Of a DNA stretch of 64,000 nucleotides, positions 25,760 to 37,902 are shown one piece after another. The translations under genes and the position numbers were made by a program. Within the stretch, counting starts at the first letter, position 1. Each line of letters opens with the position of its first letter. The DNA comes from Methanomethylovorans hollandica DSM 15978 (GTDB lineage Archaea > Halobacteriota > Methanosarcinia > Methanosarcinales > Methanosarcinaceae), in NCBI RefSeq assembly GCF_000328665.1, contig NC_019977.1, positions 992,001 to 1,056,000 on the forward strand. Reading direction: 5' to 3'. The notes under the pieces are model-generated. The model was not told the DNA's origin. It did no database searches and was given only the letters and a program-made list of their open reading frames with translations.

Positions 25760-27160
25760 TTATCTCAGCTTACCTCTGAACTTCTCACAGCAGTTGATCT
25801 TGATATCAAGCAGCTTTTCGATGTTCATCTTTGCAGCAATTCCCTTGGGGGCACCTGCAACGGATGTTATGACACCGATACCGAGCTCTTCCCTGAGATC
25901 TCTCATGACATACTCGTCAGAAAGATCCATTGTGGAAACTCCCAGTTTCTTAGCCACATAGTCCTTTGCATCGTTAAGCCTCATGTTCTTGGAGAATTCC
26001 ATCCTTGCCACAAGGTCACCAGCTGCCCTGATACCGCTCATACCGGAGGTCATTATGTGAGTGATCGGCATACCCATCGGGTCGCCGACCCCTATCTATA
26101 TACCATCCACGCCAGCAATTTCCACCATGGCCTTGCTGGCCCTGGAAACTGCATCAATGGTCGGGGTCTCAAGCATTGGGATACCACCCACACCCATACC
26201 CATGTTAACATGACATGGTATTGGTGATACCTTCACAGCCTCTTTTACAAAAGTGACTGCCCTGGCGAGGTTCCAGGCTGAGGATTTGCTGGTGTTTGTG
26301 TTCACCACAGGTCCGAATACATTGGCACCTGCCTTTGCTGCCAGAGGAGCCTGCTGGTGTGGCCACAGACCTGCGAGTGTGGTGTTATCATACTGCAGCT
26401 CACCGTGCATACCCAGTACAAGTTCGCCTGCCATACCCACTTCAATATACATGTCAGGATACTGTTTTCTCAAGGCTTCCACTGCCCTCAGGGTTGCGAA
26501 CATGTCACCATCGCCGGCTGCACCGGTAGTATCAAAGTTAGCACCATCTGCACCCGCGAACATCATCTTCTGCATGATCCAGACTATGTCTCTGGTCAGA
26601 TGATCAGCAGCGTGCTCCATAGATGCCTGGGCCTCAGTGATCTTGAATGCCTTCATCAGGTCACCAGGGTTCTCGAAAGGACCATCAGGAGTGTAGTACA
26701 GGCCCATGTTAGGCATAGCACCGTAGAACAGAGGTACTATCATGTTCTGCTGGCATACTTCCATTGCCTGCTGTTCCTGTGAGATGACAGGCTTCACTGG
26801 CTTATAGCTGTAGTCTATGTGACCAAGTTCCATGGTGTCTGCGCCCATGGCCCTCTCGTGTATCATACACCCTGCAAGCCTGCTTGTGGGGATACCCACA
26901 CCGCTGTTACCCTGATCACCATCAAGCCTGATGGTGCCTATGTCATGGGTTACTGGTACTTCTTTACCTGGCTCTACACCGACCATTCTGGCAGGCATCA
27001 TCAGGATCTCGGCCAGCTTGTCCAGCTCATTGCCGGTCAGTGCTGGAATACTTCCCAGGTCTGCAGCATCTGCAGTACCTGCTTCCAGATCGGCTCGGAT
27101 CTGTTCCTTCGTAAGGAAGATCCTCTTACCGTCTCCCATCCTCAAAGCATATTCTGTCAT
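25760..27160 (-). CDS. mtbB: dimethylamine methyltransferase with in-frame UAG (pyrrolysine)
   Basis: The frame runs 27160-26099, meets TAG at 26098-26096 and continues without a break to TAA at 25760, giving 466 residues with pyrrolysine at position 355. This equals the usual MtbB length. Sequence around the amber codon is VDGI-(Pyl)[10 protein letters not shown], as in known MtbB. The enzyme moves one methyl group from dimethylamine to the Co(I) corrinoid of MtbC; Pyl activates the amine as an imine adduct in a TIM-barrel active site. ATG start behind AGGTGATATAA, 11 bases after mtbC. The tRNA-Pyl/PylS/PylBCD genes must lie elsewhere in this genome. Automated callers would split it in two. 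Confidence 0.96.
26096..26098 (-). other. amber codon decoded as pyrrolysine in mtbB
   Basis: TAG in frame between GGT ATA and ATA GGG. Conserved MtbB sequence lies on both sides in the same frame and the total length is the family norm, so termination here is very unlikely. No obvious strong stem-loop directly follows it. Confidence 0.95.
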
Positions 27161-27171
27161 TTATATCACCT

Positions 27172-27816
27172 TTAAAGCAGAAGCTCTTTTGCCCTTGTAA
27201 CGGCTTCGCTTGCATTTTCTGCATAGCAGTCAGCGCCTATCTTATCGGCCCATGTCTGGGTTGCCGGTGCACCGCCTACCATGACCTTGATCTTGTCCCT
27301 CATGCCCTGTTCCTTGAGCATCTCGATGACATCCTTCTGACCTGCCAGCGTGGTGGTCATCAGAGCGGAAAGACCTATCATCTGGGCGTTGGTTTCCTTG
27401 GCCTTGTCAATAAAGTTCTGCAAAGGTACGTCCCTGCCGATGTCATGTACTTCAAAACCTGCAGATTGCAGCATGGTGGACACAATGGACTTGCCAATGT
27501 CATGCACGTCACCCTCAACGGTACCGTTGACGATAACGCCCAGTTTCTTGGAAGCTTCTCCCTTAGGCATGTCGGCTTCCAGGAGATTGACGCCTTCCTG
27601 CATAGCACCTGCAGCCATCATAACGTGGGGTAAGAACAGTTTACCTCTCTCGAACATGACACCCACTTCGTTCATACCTGCTGCAAGACCCTTTTCTATG
27701 ATCTCAGCAGGTGCAATACCCTGGCCTTTTGCCTTGCTTACAGCAGCGACCACAACATCCTTTTTACAGGAAATTATAGCATCTGCTAATTCCTTGAACA
27801 TTTCTTCTTTGCTCAT
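27172..27816 (-). CDS. mtbC: dimethylamine-specific corrinoid protein
   Basis: 214 residues. N-terminal four-helix cap (about 1-88, with MFERGKLFLPHVMMAA) and C-terminal Rossmann-like cobalamin domain carrying the base-off/His-on signature DVHDIG (about 102-107; H104 is the lower cobalt ligand), then GLSALMTTT and VGGAPATQTWADKIGAD. MtbC accepts the methyl group from dimethylamine via MtbB and passes it to coenzyme M via MtbA (not in this window). First gene of mtbC-mtbB-mtbP; strong ribosome site AGAGGAGGTTT. Closely related MtmC/MttC proteins exist; the mtbB neighbour decides the name. Confidence 0.95.
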   Translation of the reverse strand: MSKEEMFKELADAIISCKKDVVVAAVSKAKGQGIAPAEIIEKGLAAGMNEVGVMFERGKLFLPHVMMAAGAMQEGVNLLEADMPKGEASKKLGVIVNGTVEGDVHDIGKSIVSTMLQSAGFEVHDIGRDVPLQNFIDKAKETNAQMIGLSALMTTTLAGQKDVIEMLKEQGMRDKIKVMVGGAPATQTWADKIGADCYAENASEAVTRAKELLL

Positions 27817-28157
27817 CTTAAACCTCCTCTTTTAACTTAACCCAGCTTATTTGAAAGTTGGTCAGCATGGTTAACAAGCTAGAATTTATGTATGCTAAGA
27901 GGCGCTATATATCCTAAATTCAAGTCAATATATCTTTAATGATATAATATTTAACTTATAGCATAATATCATATTAATAAGTAATTACTATGCTGTTGTT
28001 ATAATATTACAATACCATTGCAACCTTCGCTGTAGTTTATTATAAGAATTAAACAAAGATACTTACTAAGGCCTTTGTACTGTATTTACAATAATGTTGT
28101 GATATTGCATTACTTTATTTCATATTTCAAGTTGGACAGCAAAAGGTGTTACACTCC
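27817..28157. promoter_or_regulatory. divergent promoter region between mtbC and the sensor kinase
   Basis: 341 AT-rich bases. A minus-strand TATA candidate (GATATATAGC) lies at about 27905-27914, giving mtbC a leader of some 65 bases; a plus-strand candidate (TTTATTATAAG) lies at about 28036-28046. The 13-base motif AAGTTGG(T/A)CAGCA occurs at 27855-27867 and 28129-28141, close to each start codon, and could be a shared regulator or RNA site. Start points are predicted, not measured. Confidence 0.5.
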
Positions 28158-30200
28158 ATGAGATGGAAAAATGTTTCTCTAACGGTAAAACTAATCTTTT
28201 ATATGGTTATGGGCGTACTGCTAGTGCTTGCCAGCACAACTGCGATGATAATTTCCACGGTAACCACTCAGGAGAAGGCTCTTGCATATCAGCAGGCTAT
28301 TGAAATGGCTAGAAGTTATGCCAACGAGTTCAACGGGGATATGGAAGCTAACCAGGCTATTGGAAAAACAATAGCTACTTCCATGAGTAATTATGAGTCT
28401 TCCGATAGGGATGAAGTGAACAATATGCTTTATGCTATATTGGTCGCTCACCCCACATTGATGGGCACATATGTGGCATATGAGCCCAATGCTTTTGATG
28501 GGAACGATGAACTGTATGTAAATGTGTCAGGACATGATGCAACCGGTCGGTTCATACCGTACTGGAACAAGATGAATGGTACAATTAAGATTGATCCACT
28601 TCTATATTACGATACCTCTGATTATTACCAGTTGCCAAAGAAGTTGCAGGCAGATGTGCTTACTGAGCCTTATTACTATGAGGGCGCGTTCATAGTAAGC
28701 TATGCTTCTCCCATAATGAAAAACGACACCTTCATAGGTATTGGTGGCGTTGATGTTTCATTATACTATCTTGATGATATCCTGAGCAATGTCAAAGCCT
28801 TTGATACTGGCTATGCTTTCATGACCAGTAATTCAGGCATGCTTTTATCCTACCCATATAACAAGCAATGGATAGGCAATAAGACATTGTATGATTTTGA
28901 GATAGATAATTTCTCACATGCTGCAGATGATATTAGAATGGGTAAAAGCGGACATGTAGAAACCATAGACCCGAACACAGGCAAAAGAGTGGTAATGTTC
29001 TATGAGCCCATAAGGACAGGTAATTTCTCTTTTGTACTGGTGGTCCCAAAGGACGAGATCTTCGCTGGAGTAATGGCCCTGAGAACAAAACTGTTGTTCA
29101 TTTCCATGGCTGCTGTCATTTTCATGGCTGCAATAGCATATCTTATAGCCCTTTCAGTGACAAGGCCCATCAAACAGATAGTGGCAGGCTTCAAAATGAT
29201 CTCTAAAGATGCCGTTAAAGGCAAGCTTGACACAAGGGCAAGCAGTGATGTGGAAATAGATTTCAGGGAAATACCACGTGGTCTCAACGAGATCCTGGAT
29301 GCTGTCATAACGCCTGTAAGAGATACTATAAGAGTGACAAATGCCCTTGCTAAGGGAGAGCTTGAAACGAGGTCTAAACTGGATGTCCAGGGAGAATTCA
29401 AACAGCTTGCGGATACGCTGGATGATTTTGCCGAATCCCTGGATACAATGATCAAAGATTCAAATGCCGTACTCACTGCAGTGCAGAATAATGATTTCTC
29501 ACATGAGGTACAGGTACACGGAGAAGGAGATTTCAGGATCCTAACGGAAGGCATTGACAGGACACGTGAAACCCTGGACCATATGATGGCTGAACGTAAG
29601 CAGATAGAGCAGATCCGTAAAAAAGAGATACACCACCGTATAAAGAACAACCTGCAAGTCATCTCAAGCCTGCTTGATCTGGAATCCGATAAATTTCAGG
29701 ACCCTTTGGTTATAGAAGCTTTCAGGAACAGCCAAAGCCGGGTAATATCAATGGCTTTGGTACACGAAGAACTATACAGGTCTGAAGACATGGAGAGCAT
29801 TGATTTTTCTGATTATATCCTCAAGCTTGTAAATGACCTTTCACGCTCCTACAGAACGGATAATCGGAAGGTCAATATCAGAACGCGCATAGAGAATGTT
29901 TTTCTGGATATGGATGTAGCCATACCTCTGGGTATGATAGTGAACGAGTTGGTATCCAATTCTTTCAAACATGCTTTCGGACCAGAGGATACAGGAGATA
30001 TTCTCATTGATCTGAGCTGTGACAGGAAAAAGTTCACATTGGTGATATGTGACAACGGTAAGGGTTTCCCCGAAGATGTTAATTTCAGAGAGACCGAATC
30101 ATTGGGATTACAGCTTGTGACCACACTAGTGGATCAGATAGACGGAACCATTGAACTTGAAAGGAATGATGGTACGAGGTTTACAATAAATTTCAAATGA
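28158..30200 (+). CDS. Cache-HAMP sensor histidine kinase (HisKA_2 type)
   Basis: 680 residues from ATG 28158, which follows AAAGGTG; a GTG at 28146 would add four residues. Membrane span 1 (about 8-30), an extracytoplasmic double-Cache sensor (about 40-300, with GTYVAYEPNAFDG and IGGVDVSLYYLDD), span 2 (about 310-330), HAMP and a HAMP-like linker (331-485), then HisKA_2 with phospho-acceptor in HHRIKNNLQVISSLLDLE and HATPase_c with NELVSNSFKHAF and CDNGKGFP. dCache domains bind small ligands such as amines and acids. Divergent from mtbC and followed by a receiver and an Msr-type regulator, so a role in sensing methylated substrates is inferred. Confidence 0.92.
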   Translation: MRWKNVSLTVKLIFYMVMGVLLVLASTTAMIISTVTTQEKALAYQQAIEMARSYANEFNGDMEANQAIGKTIATSMSNYESSDRDEVNNMLYAILVAHPTLMGTYVAYEPNAFDGNDELYVNVSGHDATGRFIPYWNKMNGTIKIDPLLYYDTSDYYQLPKKLQADVLTEPYYYEGAFIVSYASPIMKNDTFIGIGGVDVSLYYLDDILSNVKAFDTGYAFMTSNSGMLLSYPYNKQWIGNKTLYDFEIDNFSHAADDIRMGKSGHVETIDPNTGKRVVMFYEPIRTGNFSFVLVVPKDEIFAGVMALRTKLLFISMAAVIFMAAIAYLIALSVTRPIKQIVAGFKMISKDAVKGKLDTRASSDVEIDFREIPRGLNEILDAVITPVRDTIRVTNALAKGELETRSKLDVQGEFKQLADTLDDFAESLDTMIKDSNAVLTAVQNNDFSHEVQVHGEGDFRILTEGIDRTRETLDHMMAERKQIEQIRKKEIHHRIKNNLQVISSLLDLESDKFQDPLVIEAFRNSQSRVISMALVHEELYRSEDMESIDFSDYILKLVNDLSRSYRTDNRKVNIRTRIENVFLDMDVAIPLGMIVNELVSNSFKHAFGPEDTGDILIDLSCDRKKFTLVICDNGKGFPEDVNFRETESLGLQLVTTLVDQIDGTIELERNDGTRFTINFK

Positions 30201-30218
30201 ATGAAATAGGTGAATTCA

Positions 30219-30641
30219 GTGGACGAAATAAAGATACTGGTAGTAGAGGACGAGAATATAATCGCTCTGAATATAAAGAAAAAACTTAAAAGTTTTGGTT
30301 ATGAAATTCCTGCCATTGCCTCTACAGGAGAAGAAGCTGTCAAAATGGCTGAGATCATTTTACCGGACCTAATCCTCATGGATATAATGCTGAAAGGGGA
30401 TATGGATGGAGTGGAAGCTGCAAAAGAAATAAGGAAACATTTTGACATCCCTATCATCTATCTGACAGCTTACTCAGATGATAAGGTATTGGAAAGAGCA
30501 AAGATAACTGAACCCTATGCTTACATTGTGAAACCCTTCAAGGCTAATGACCTGCGTTCCAACATCGAGATGACTCTTTATAGGCATAGTGTAGAGAAGG
30601 AGGACAAAAGGAAAAAAGCTTCTTTAGAAGGAAGGATATAG
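30219..30641 (+). CDS. stand-alone response regulator receiver protein
   Basis: 140 residues from GTG 30219, chosen because GGTGA (30209-30213) lies 5 bases ahead and the receiver fold starts directly ([13 protein letters not shown]). CheY-like: acidic pocket EDE, phospho-acceptor Asp in [14 protein letters not shown], Thr/Ser switch LTAYSD and Lys in VKPFKA. No output domain, only a charged tail (EKEDKRKK). Starts 18 bases after the kinase gene, so it is the obvious phosphoryl acceptor. Ends with TAG. Confidence 0.92.
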   Translation: MDEIKILVVEDENIIALNIKKKLKSFGYEIPAIASTGEEAVKMAEIILPDLILMDIMLKGDMDGVEAAKEIRKHFDIPIIYLTAYSDDKVLERAKITEPYAYIVKPFKANDLRSNIEMTLYRHSVEKEDKRKKASLEGRI

Positions 30642-30721
30642 ACAAATGTTTCCTTTTGTTCCATCCAACATTTATACTGAGAATAGTACATAAGTATTCT
30701 AATAGAAATAGTGAGGGATAA

Positions 30722-31507
30722 ATGAAAACTTCCCTGATAGACACCATGCTCAACTCAGAAAAGAGAAAGAATTTGCTGCTTCTGCTTATGGAAGGAGAGA
30801 AAGGTCGGGACGAGATCAAAACATCTCTTAATGTGACTTCTACGGCTATCATCCCACAGATAAAGAAACTAAAAGAATGCGGTCTTGTTATTCAGGAGGA
30901 AGACCGGTATCGTCTTTCAAACATGGGTGAAGTACTGGTCGAGAACATGCTACCTTACCTCAATATTGTGGAGGTGTTCGAGGAGAACACGGAATACTGG
31001 CTGACCCATGACCTTACAGGTATACCATGGCCGTTATTAAAAAGACTAGGCGAACTTGGAAATTATCTTATCATTGAACCTGATCTTAATTATCTTTTTG
31101 AGTTCCCCAGGGAATTCAAGGAAAACATTTTAAAGTCGAATTATGTAAAGGTTTTTACTGCTTACTTTCATCCGGAATATCCTGCGATTTACTCAAAACT
31201 TGCCGAGCAGGATGTAAATGTTTCCCTTGTGCTTACACCTTCTGTTCTGGCAAGATTCCAGAAGGATTATGCTGAACAGATGGAAAAACTGGAGATTGCA
31301 GATAACACAGAGATTCTGATCACCAATGACATATGTGGGCTGGCTACCATTGTAACTACTGACAGGTTCCTATTTTTGTGTTTCTTCAATAAAAGTGGCC
31401 ACTATGACCACCGTATCATTATGAGCTTCGATCCGAAGGCCCTGCAATGGAGCCAGGAACTGTTCCTGCAGTATAGGGAAAACGCTGAAAGAGTGAAAAG
31501 GGATTAA
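30722..31507 (+). CDS. Msr-type transcriptional regulator (ArsR-like winged helix + DUF1724)
   Basis: 261 residues. N-terminal winged helix (about 8-75: KRKNLLLLLMEGEKGRDEI, then QIKKLKECGLV and wing EEDRYRLSNMGEV) followed by a DUF1724 domain (about 130-250; DICGLATIVTTDRFLFLCFF). This pairing is that of the Methanosarcina Msr regulators, which control methanol and methylsulfide methyltransferase genes. It has a GTGAGGGA ribosome site and sits 80 bases after the receiver gene, close to the mtb operon, so mtb or related genes are the likely targets (inference). Confidence 0.85.
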   Translation: MKTSLIDTMLNSEKRKNLLLLLMEGEKGRDEIKTSLNVTSTAIIPQIKKLKECGLVIQEEDRYRLSNMGEVLVENMLPYLNIVEVFEENTEYWLTHDLTGIPWPLLKRLGELGNYLIIEPDLNYLFEFPREFKENILKSNYVKVFTAYFHPEYPAIYSKLAEQDVNVSLVLTPSVLARFQKDYAEQMEKLEIADNTEILITNDICGLATIVTTDRFLFLCFFNKSGHYDHRIIMSFDPKALQWSQELFLQYRENAERVKRD

Positions 31508-33716
<2,209 letters not shown>

Positions 33717-33726
33717 GGTGTAGCAC

Positions 33727-36222
33727 ATGGCAGATGATAATAAAGAAAATAATGGAATGGATGAGAATCCTCTGGGTATCCAGCCTACAGACACAGGTGA
33801 GAAGATAGTTCCTGTCCTCATAGAGGAAGAAATGAAGAACTCCTACATCGATTATGCCATGAGCGTGATCGTGGGGCGTGCCCTGCCTGATGCAAGGGAT
33901 GGTTTGAAACCTGTCCACAGAAGGATACTGTATGCCATGTACGAAGCCGGCATCACCCACGACAAGCCCTATAAGAAGTCTGCCCGTGTAGTGGGAGACG
34001 TGCTGGGTAAATATCACCCACATGGTGATTCTGCGGTGTATGAAAGTATTGTAAGGATGGTGCAGGAGTTCTCCCTGCGTTATCCTTTGATAGATGGCCA
34101 GGGTAACTTTGGTTCTATTGATGGCGATTCTGCAGCTGCCATGCGTTACACCGAAGCACGCATGAGCAAGATTTCTGATGAAATGCTCCAGGACCTGGAT
34201 AAAGGAACGGTCCTGATGAACCCTAACTATGATGGTTCTATGGAAGAACCTTCCGTGCTGCCGGCAAAGCTTCCGAACCTGCTGATCAATGGATCCACAG
34301 GTATTGCAGTAGGCATGGCCACCAACATGGCGCCTCATAATTTAGGAGAGGTTGTGGATGCAACCCTTATGCTTATAGAAAATCCTTCTTCCACCATACA
34401 TGACCTTATGACTGTTGTCAGGGGGCCGGATTTTCCTACAGGTGGAACTATTCTGGGCATGCATGGCATACGGGAAGCCTATGAGACTGGCAGAGGTAGG
34501 ATACAGCTGCGGGCTGTGGCTGCCATAGAAGAGATAAGAAAGGACAAGAACGCTATTATTGTAACCGAGATACCTTATCAGGTAAACAAATCTAAGCTCA
34601 TCGAGGATATTGCGTTACTTGTCAGGGAGAAGAAGATCGTAGGTATCTCTGATCTGAGAGATGAGTCAGACCGTGACGGTATCCGGGTAGTTATAGAGAT
34701 TAGCAGAAACGCTGATCCGAACGTGGTACTCAACCAGTTGTATAAACATACCCAGATGCAGACGACCTTTGGCATCATCAACCTGGCATTGGTGGACAAT
34801 GTGCCACTGGAACTTAACCTGAAACGTATCTTACAGATCTACTTGGAACACAGGATAGATATCATCCAGAAACGTACCCAGTTCCAGTTAAGAAAAACTG
34901 AGGAACGTGCCCATATACTCCGGGGCCTGAAGATAGCCCTTGACCAACTGGATGCTGTGATATCTCTCATACGTGCTTCGGCTACGGTGGAGGAAGCACG
35001 ATCTGGACTGGTAGCTAACTTCGGGCTGGATGAGATCCAGGCAAAGTCTATCCTCGACATGCGCCTGCAGAAACTCACTGGCCTTGAAAGGCAGAAAGTG
35101 GAAGATGAGTACGAAGAGCTCATGAGGCTCATTGCAGAATACCTGTCCATCATTGGAAGCGACGAGAAGAAATATGAGATGATCAAAGCAGAACTTATTG
35201 AGCTTAAGCAAAAATATAACAATGAGCGCAGAACGCAGATCAAGGCTTCACATGTCGAGCTTGATCTTGAAGATCTCATACCGCAGGAAGATGTGATAGT
35301 CACCATTACTAACAGCGGGTACGTTAAAAGACTGCCTGTAAGCACATATTCCCAACAGCACAGGGGAGGTAAAGGCGTTATTGGTATGGAAACCAAGGAA
35401 GAGGATTTCGTGGAGAACATCTTCGTTGCTTCCAGTCATGACTATATCATGTTCTTTACCAATAAGGGAAGACTATACTGGAAAAAGGTCTATGAGATCC
35501 CTGAGGGAAGCAGGCAGTCCAAAGGTAAAGCCATAGTCAATCTGCTGGAGCTGGGAGAAGGAGAATATGTTACTGCTATGATACCCGTAAAGGAATTCAC
35601 AGATGATCAGTACCTCTTTATGGCTACACGCTCAGGAACTGTTAAAAAGACATCTCTTTCGGATTTCAGCAATCCACGCAAAGGCGGCATCATAGCGGTC
35701 ACTCTGCTGGAAGATGATGAGCTTGTGAACGTGGCCCTGACCGACGGATCAAAAGATGTGGTATTGGTATCAAGACACGGCAAAGCCATCCGATTCTCAG
35801 AGAACGATGTCCGATCCATGGGCAGGAGTGCACAGGGTGTGCGTGGCATCAAACTCGAGCAGAGCGACAAAGTAGTAAGCCTGGATGTGGTGGATGAACA
35901 CTCTACCTTATTAAGTATTACTGAAAATGGGTTCGGTAAACGTACCGAGTTTGGAGAATACCGCACAATGCGCCGTGGAGGCATGGGTGTCATTACCATA
36001 GTGACAAGTCTGCGTAACGGGCCTGTGGTCAATGTTAAAGCTGTACGTGAGGAAGATGAGGTGATGATCACCAGTTCCGAAGGCATAGTTATCCGTATAC
36101 CTGTCACAGATATCAGAATACAGGGCAGGAACACCCAGGGTGTTAAGATAATGGATGTACGCCAGGGAGATAAGGTGGTAGGTGTGGCCCGCATAGAGCC
36201 TGAGAACGGAGAAGAGAAGTAA
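33727..36222 (+). CDS. gyrA: DNA gyrase subunit A
   Basis: 831 residues. Winged-helix/tower region with the catalytic tyrosine in [11 protein letters not shown] (about Y140), the quinolone-pocket region [18 protein letters not shown], a coiled coil, and a C-terminal six-bladed beta-pinwheel with the GyrA box variant QHRGGKG, which marks a true supercoiling gyrase rather than topoisomerase IV. Forms A2B2 with the upstream gyrB product. A palindrome overlaps its stop codon. Confidence 0.98.
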   Translation: MADDNKENNGMDENPLGIQPTDTGEKIVPVLIEEEMKNSYIDYAMSVIVGRALPDARDGLKPVHRRILYAMYEAGITHDKPYKKSARVVGDVLGKYHPHGDSAVYESIVRMVQEFSLRYPLIDGQGNFGSIDGDSAAAMRYTEARMSKISDEMLQDLDKGTVLMNPNYDGSMEEPSVLPAKLPNLLINGSTGIAVGMATNMAPHNLGEVVDATLMLIENPSSTIHDLMTVVRGPDFPTGGTILGMHGIREAYETGRGRIQLRAVAAIEEIRKDKNAIIVTEIPYQVNKSKLIEDIALLVREKKIVGISDLRDESDRDGIRVVIEISRNADPNVVLNQLYKHTQMQTTFGIINLALVDNVPLELNLKRILQIYLEHRIDIIQKRTQFQLRKTEERAHILRGLKIALDQLDAVISLIRASATVEEARSGLVANFGLDEIQAKSILDMRLQKLTGLERQKVEDEYEELMRLIAEYLSIIGSDEKKYEMIKAELIELKQKYNNERRTQIKASHVELDLEDLIPQEDVIVTITNSGYVKRLPVSTYSQQHRGGKGVIGMETKEEDFVENIFVASSHDYIMFFTNKGRLYWKKVYEIPEGSRQSKGKAIVNLLELGEGEYVTAMIPVKEFTDDQYLFMATRSGTVKKTSLSDFSNPRKGGIIAVTLLEDDELVNVALTDGSKDVVLVSRHGKAIRFSENDVRSMGRSAQGVRGIKLEQSDKVVSLDVVDEHSTLLSITENGFGKRTEFGEYRTMRRGGMGVITIVTSLRNGPVVNVKAVREEDEVMITSSEGIVIRIPVTDIRIQGRNTQGVKIMDVRQGDKVVGVARIEPENGEEK

Positions 36223-36241
36223 TGCTTATAAGCATTACTTC
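36216..36241. terminator. 26-bp perfect palindrome overlapping the gyrA stop codon
   Basis: Arms GAAGTAATGCTTA (36216-36228) and its exact complement (36229-36241) meet with no spacer; the gyrA TAA is at 36220-36222 inside the left arm. As RNA it gives a strong hairpin at the gyrBA transcript end. The pdxS TATA box (about 36251-36263) follows directly, so it may also act as a boundary or operator. Confidence 0.55.
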
Positions 36242-36308
36242 CAATTAGGAACATTTATTTATACGTGAGCGCGTAGGATGTCCAAGATAGAATTATAGGA
36301 TGAGAATT

Positions 36309-37205
36309 ATGGAACTTGAGAAACTGAGACATGGTACTGAACTGATCAAGCGTGGTTTTGCCAGCATGCAGAAAGGAGGTGTCATTATGGATGTGACAAA
36401 TCCCGAACAGGCAAAGATAGCAGAGGATGCCGGAGCAGTTGCGGTGATGGCTCTGCAGGCCGTGCCGGCCGACATCAGGAAAGCCGGGGGTGTTGCAAGG
36501 ATGGCAGATCCTCAGATAATAACGGAGATCATCGAATGTGTAACCATCCCTGTCATGGCAAAAGCACGTATCGGACACTTTGTAGAAGCTGAGATTCTGC
36601 AGGCTCTGGGAGTTGATATGGTGGACGAGTCTGAGGTGCTTACACCAGCAGATGAAAAATTCCATATAGATAAGACCCAGTTCACCGTTCCTTTCGTGTG
36701 CGGAGCCCGTAACCTTGGAGAAGCATTGCGCAGGATCAATGAAGGTGCTGCAATGATACGCACCAAAGGCGAAGCCGGCACGGGAGATGTAAGGGAAGCT
36801 GTGCGTCACATGAAACAGATCACAGGAGAGGTCAGAGCCCTTGCAGGCAGGAATAAGGAAGAATTGATGTCCACAGCCCGCGATATCGAGGCTCCTATTG
36901 AGCTTGTTATTGAAACTGCACAGCTGCAGAGGTTACCTGTGGTGAACTTTGCAGCAGGCGGCGTGGCAACACCGGCAGATGCAGCCCTTATGATGAGATT
37001 AGGTGCTGACGGTGTGTTCGTAGGTTCTGGAATCTTCAAGGCAGAGAAACCTGAGCTTATGGCATCGGCCATAGTGGAAGCCGTCAATAACTATGATAAG
37101 CCTCAGGTGCTTGCAGAGATATCAAAAGGCATTGGTGCTGGCATGAAAGGCATAAGCACGGATACAATCCCTCCTGAGCAGGCTTTACAGACCAGAGGAT
37201 GGTAA
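36309..37205 (+). CDS. pdxS: pyridoxal 5'-phosphate synthase subunit PdxS
   Basis: 298 residues from ATG 36309 (AGGATGA ahead); the ATG at 36300 would add MRI. TIM-barrel synthase with [20 protein letters not shown], catalytic lysine in [10 protein letters not shown], second lysine in [12 protein letters not shown], and [16 protein letters not shown]. Makes PLP from ribose-5-P, glyceraldehyde-3-P and ammonia in the DXP-independent route. Ammonia comes from PdxT, encoded next. Promoter: TTATTTATA at about 36255-36263. Confidence 0.97.
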   Translation: MELEKLRHGTELIKRGFASMQKGGVIMDVTNPEQAKIAEDAGAVAVMALQAVPADIRKAGGVARMADPQIITEIIECVTIPVMAKARIGHFVEAEILQALGVDMVDESEVLTPADEKFHIDKTQFTVPFVCGARNLGEALRRINEGAAMIRTKGEAGTGDVREAVRHMKQITGEVRALAGRNKEELMSTARDIEAPIELVIETAQLQRLPVVNFAAGGVATPADAALMMRLGADGVFVGSGIFKAEKPELMASAIVEAVNNYDKPQVLAEISKGIGAGMKGISTDTIPPEQALQTRGW

Positions 37206-37232
37206 ATCCTCTTCTTTTTCAGGGTGTAGGCA

Positions 37233-37838
37233 TTGCGTATAGGTGTTATAGCGATACAAGGTAACGTTGCTGAGCATGTTGAGGCTCTTGAGCGTGCCAT
37301 CTCCGAAAGAGGGGAAGAGGCGGAGATCATCACTATAAAGCATAAAGGTCTGGTACCCACATGTGATGCTCTCGTACTGCCCGGCGGAGAGAGTACCACG
37401 CTTGGCAGGCTATTGCTAAGAGAGGGTATTGCCGATGAAATAAAGGCAATGCATGCAGCCGGTATGCCTATTCTGGGTACATGTGCAGGTCTCATTTTGC
37501 TTGCAAAGAAAGGCGATGAGCAAGTGAGAAAGACTCATCAGCATCTGCTTGGACTGATGGACACACAGGTCAACAGGAATGCATTCGGAAGACAGCGTGA
37601 ATCCTTTGAGACACATCTTGACCTGGCTTTCCTTGAATCTCCCTTTAATGCTGTTTTTATAAGAGCCCCTGCTATCACACATGTCGGAAAGGATGTAAAG
37701 GTGCTCGCAACCGTTGATAACATGATAGTGGCTGCAGAACAGGGAAACCTGTTCGCTCTGGCATTCCACCCGGAGCTTACCTCGGATAGCCGGGTACATC
37801 AGTATTTCCTTGATAAGGTATTTACCAGTCGCATGTAA
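37233..37838 (+). CDS. pdxT: pyridoxal 5'-phosphate synthase glutaminase subunit PdxT
   Basis: 201 residues, TTG start (position 37233) directly at the conserved MRIGVIAIQGNVAEH. Class I glutaminase: GGESTTLGRLL, nucleophile Cys in GTCAGLILLA and the His-Glu pair in AFHPELT. Channels ammonia to PdxS. 27 bases after pdxS, same operon. Confidence 0.97.
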   Translation: MRIGVIAIQGNVAEHVEALERAISERGEEAEIITIKHKGLVPTCDALVLPGGESTTLGRLLLREGIADEIKAMHAAGMPILGTCAGLILLAKKGDEQVRKTHQHLLGLMDTQVNRNAFGRQRESFETHLDLAFLESPFNAVFIRAPAITHVGKDVKVLATVDNMIVAAEQGNLFALAFHPELTSDSRVHQYFLDKVFTSRM

Positions 37839-37902
37839 TAAGCAGAAGGGTCATCTTTTATACTATGTTATCTGATAACCTTGATACCAATCAGGTGATA
37901 CT

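Noticed and set aside
26050-26095. PYLIS-like stem-loop after the mtbB TAG
   Set aside because: I cannot find a convincing long stem directly after the codon, and such an element is not required for UAG decoding as pyrrolysine.
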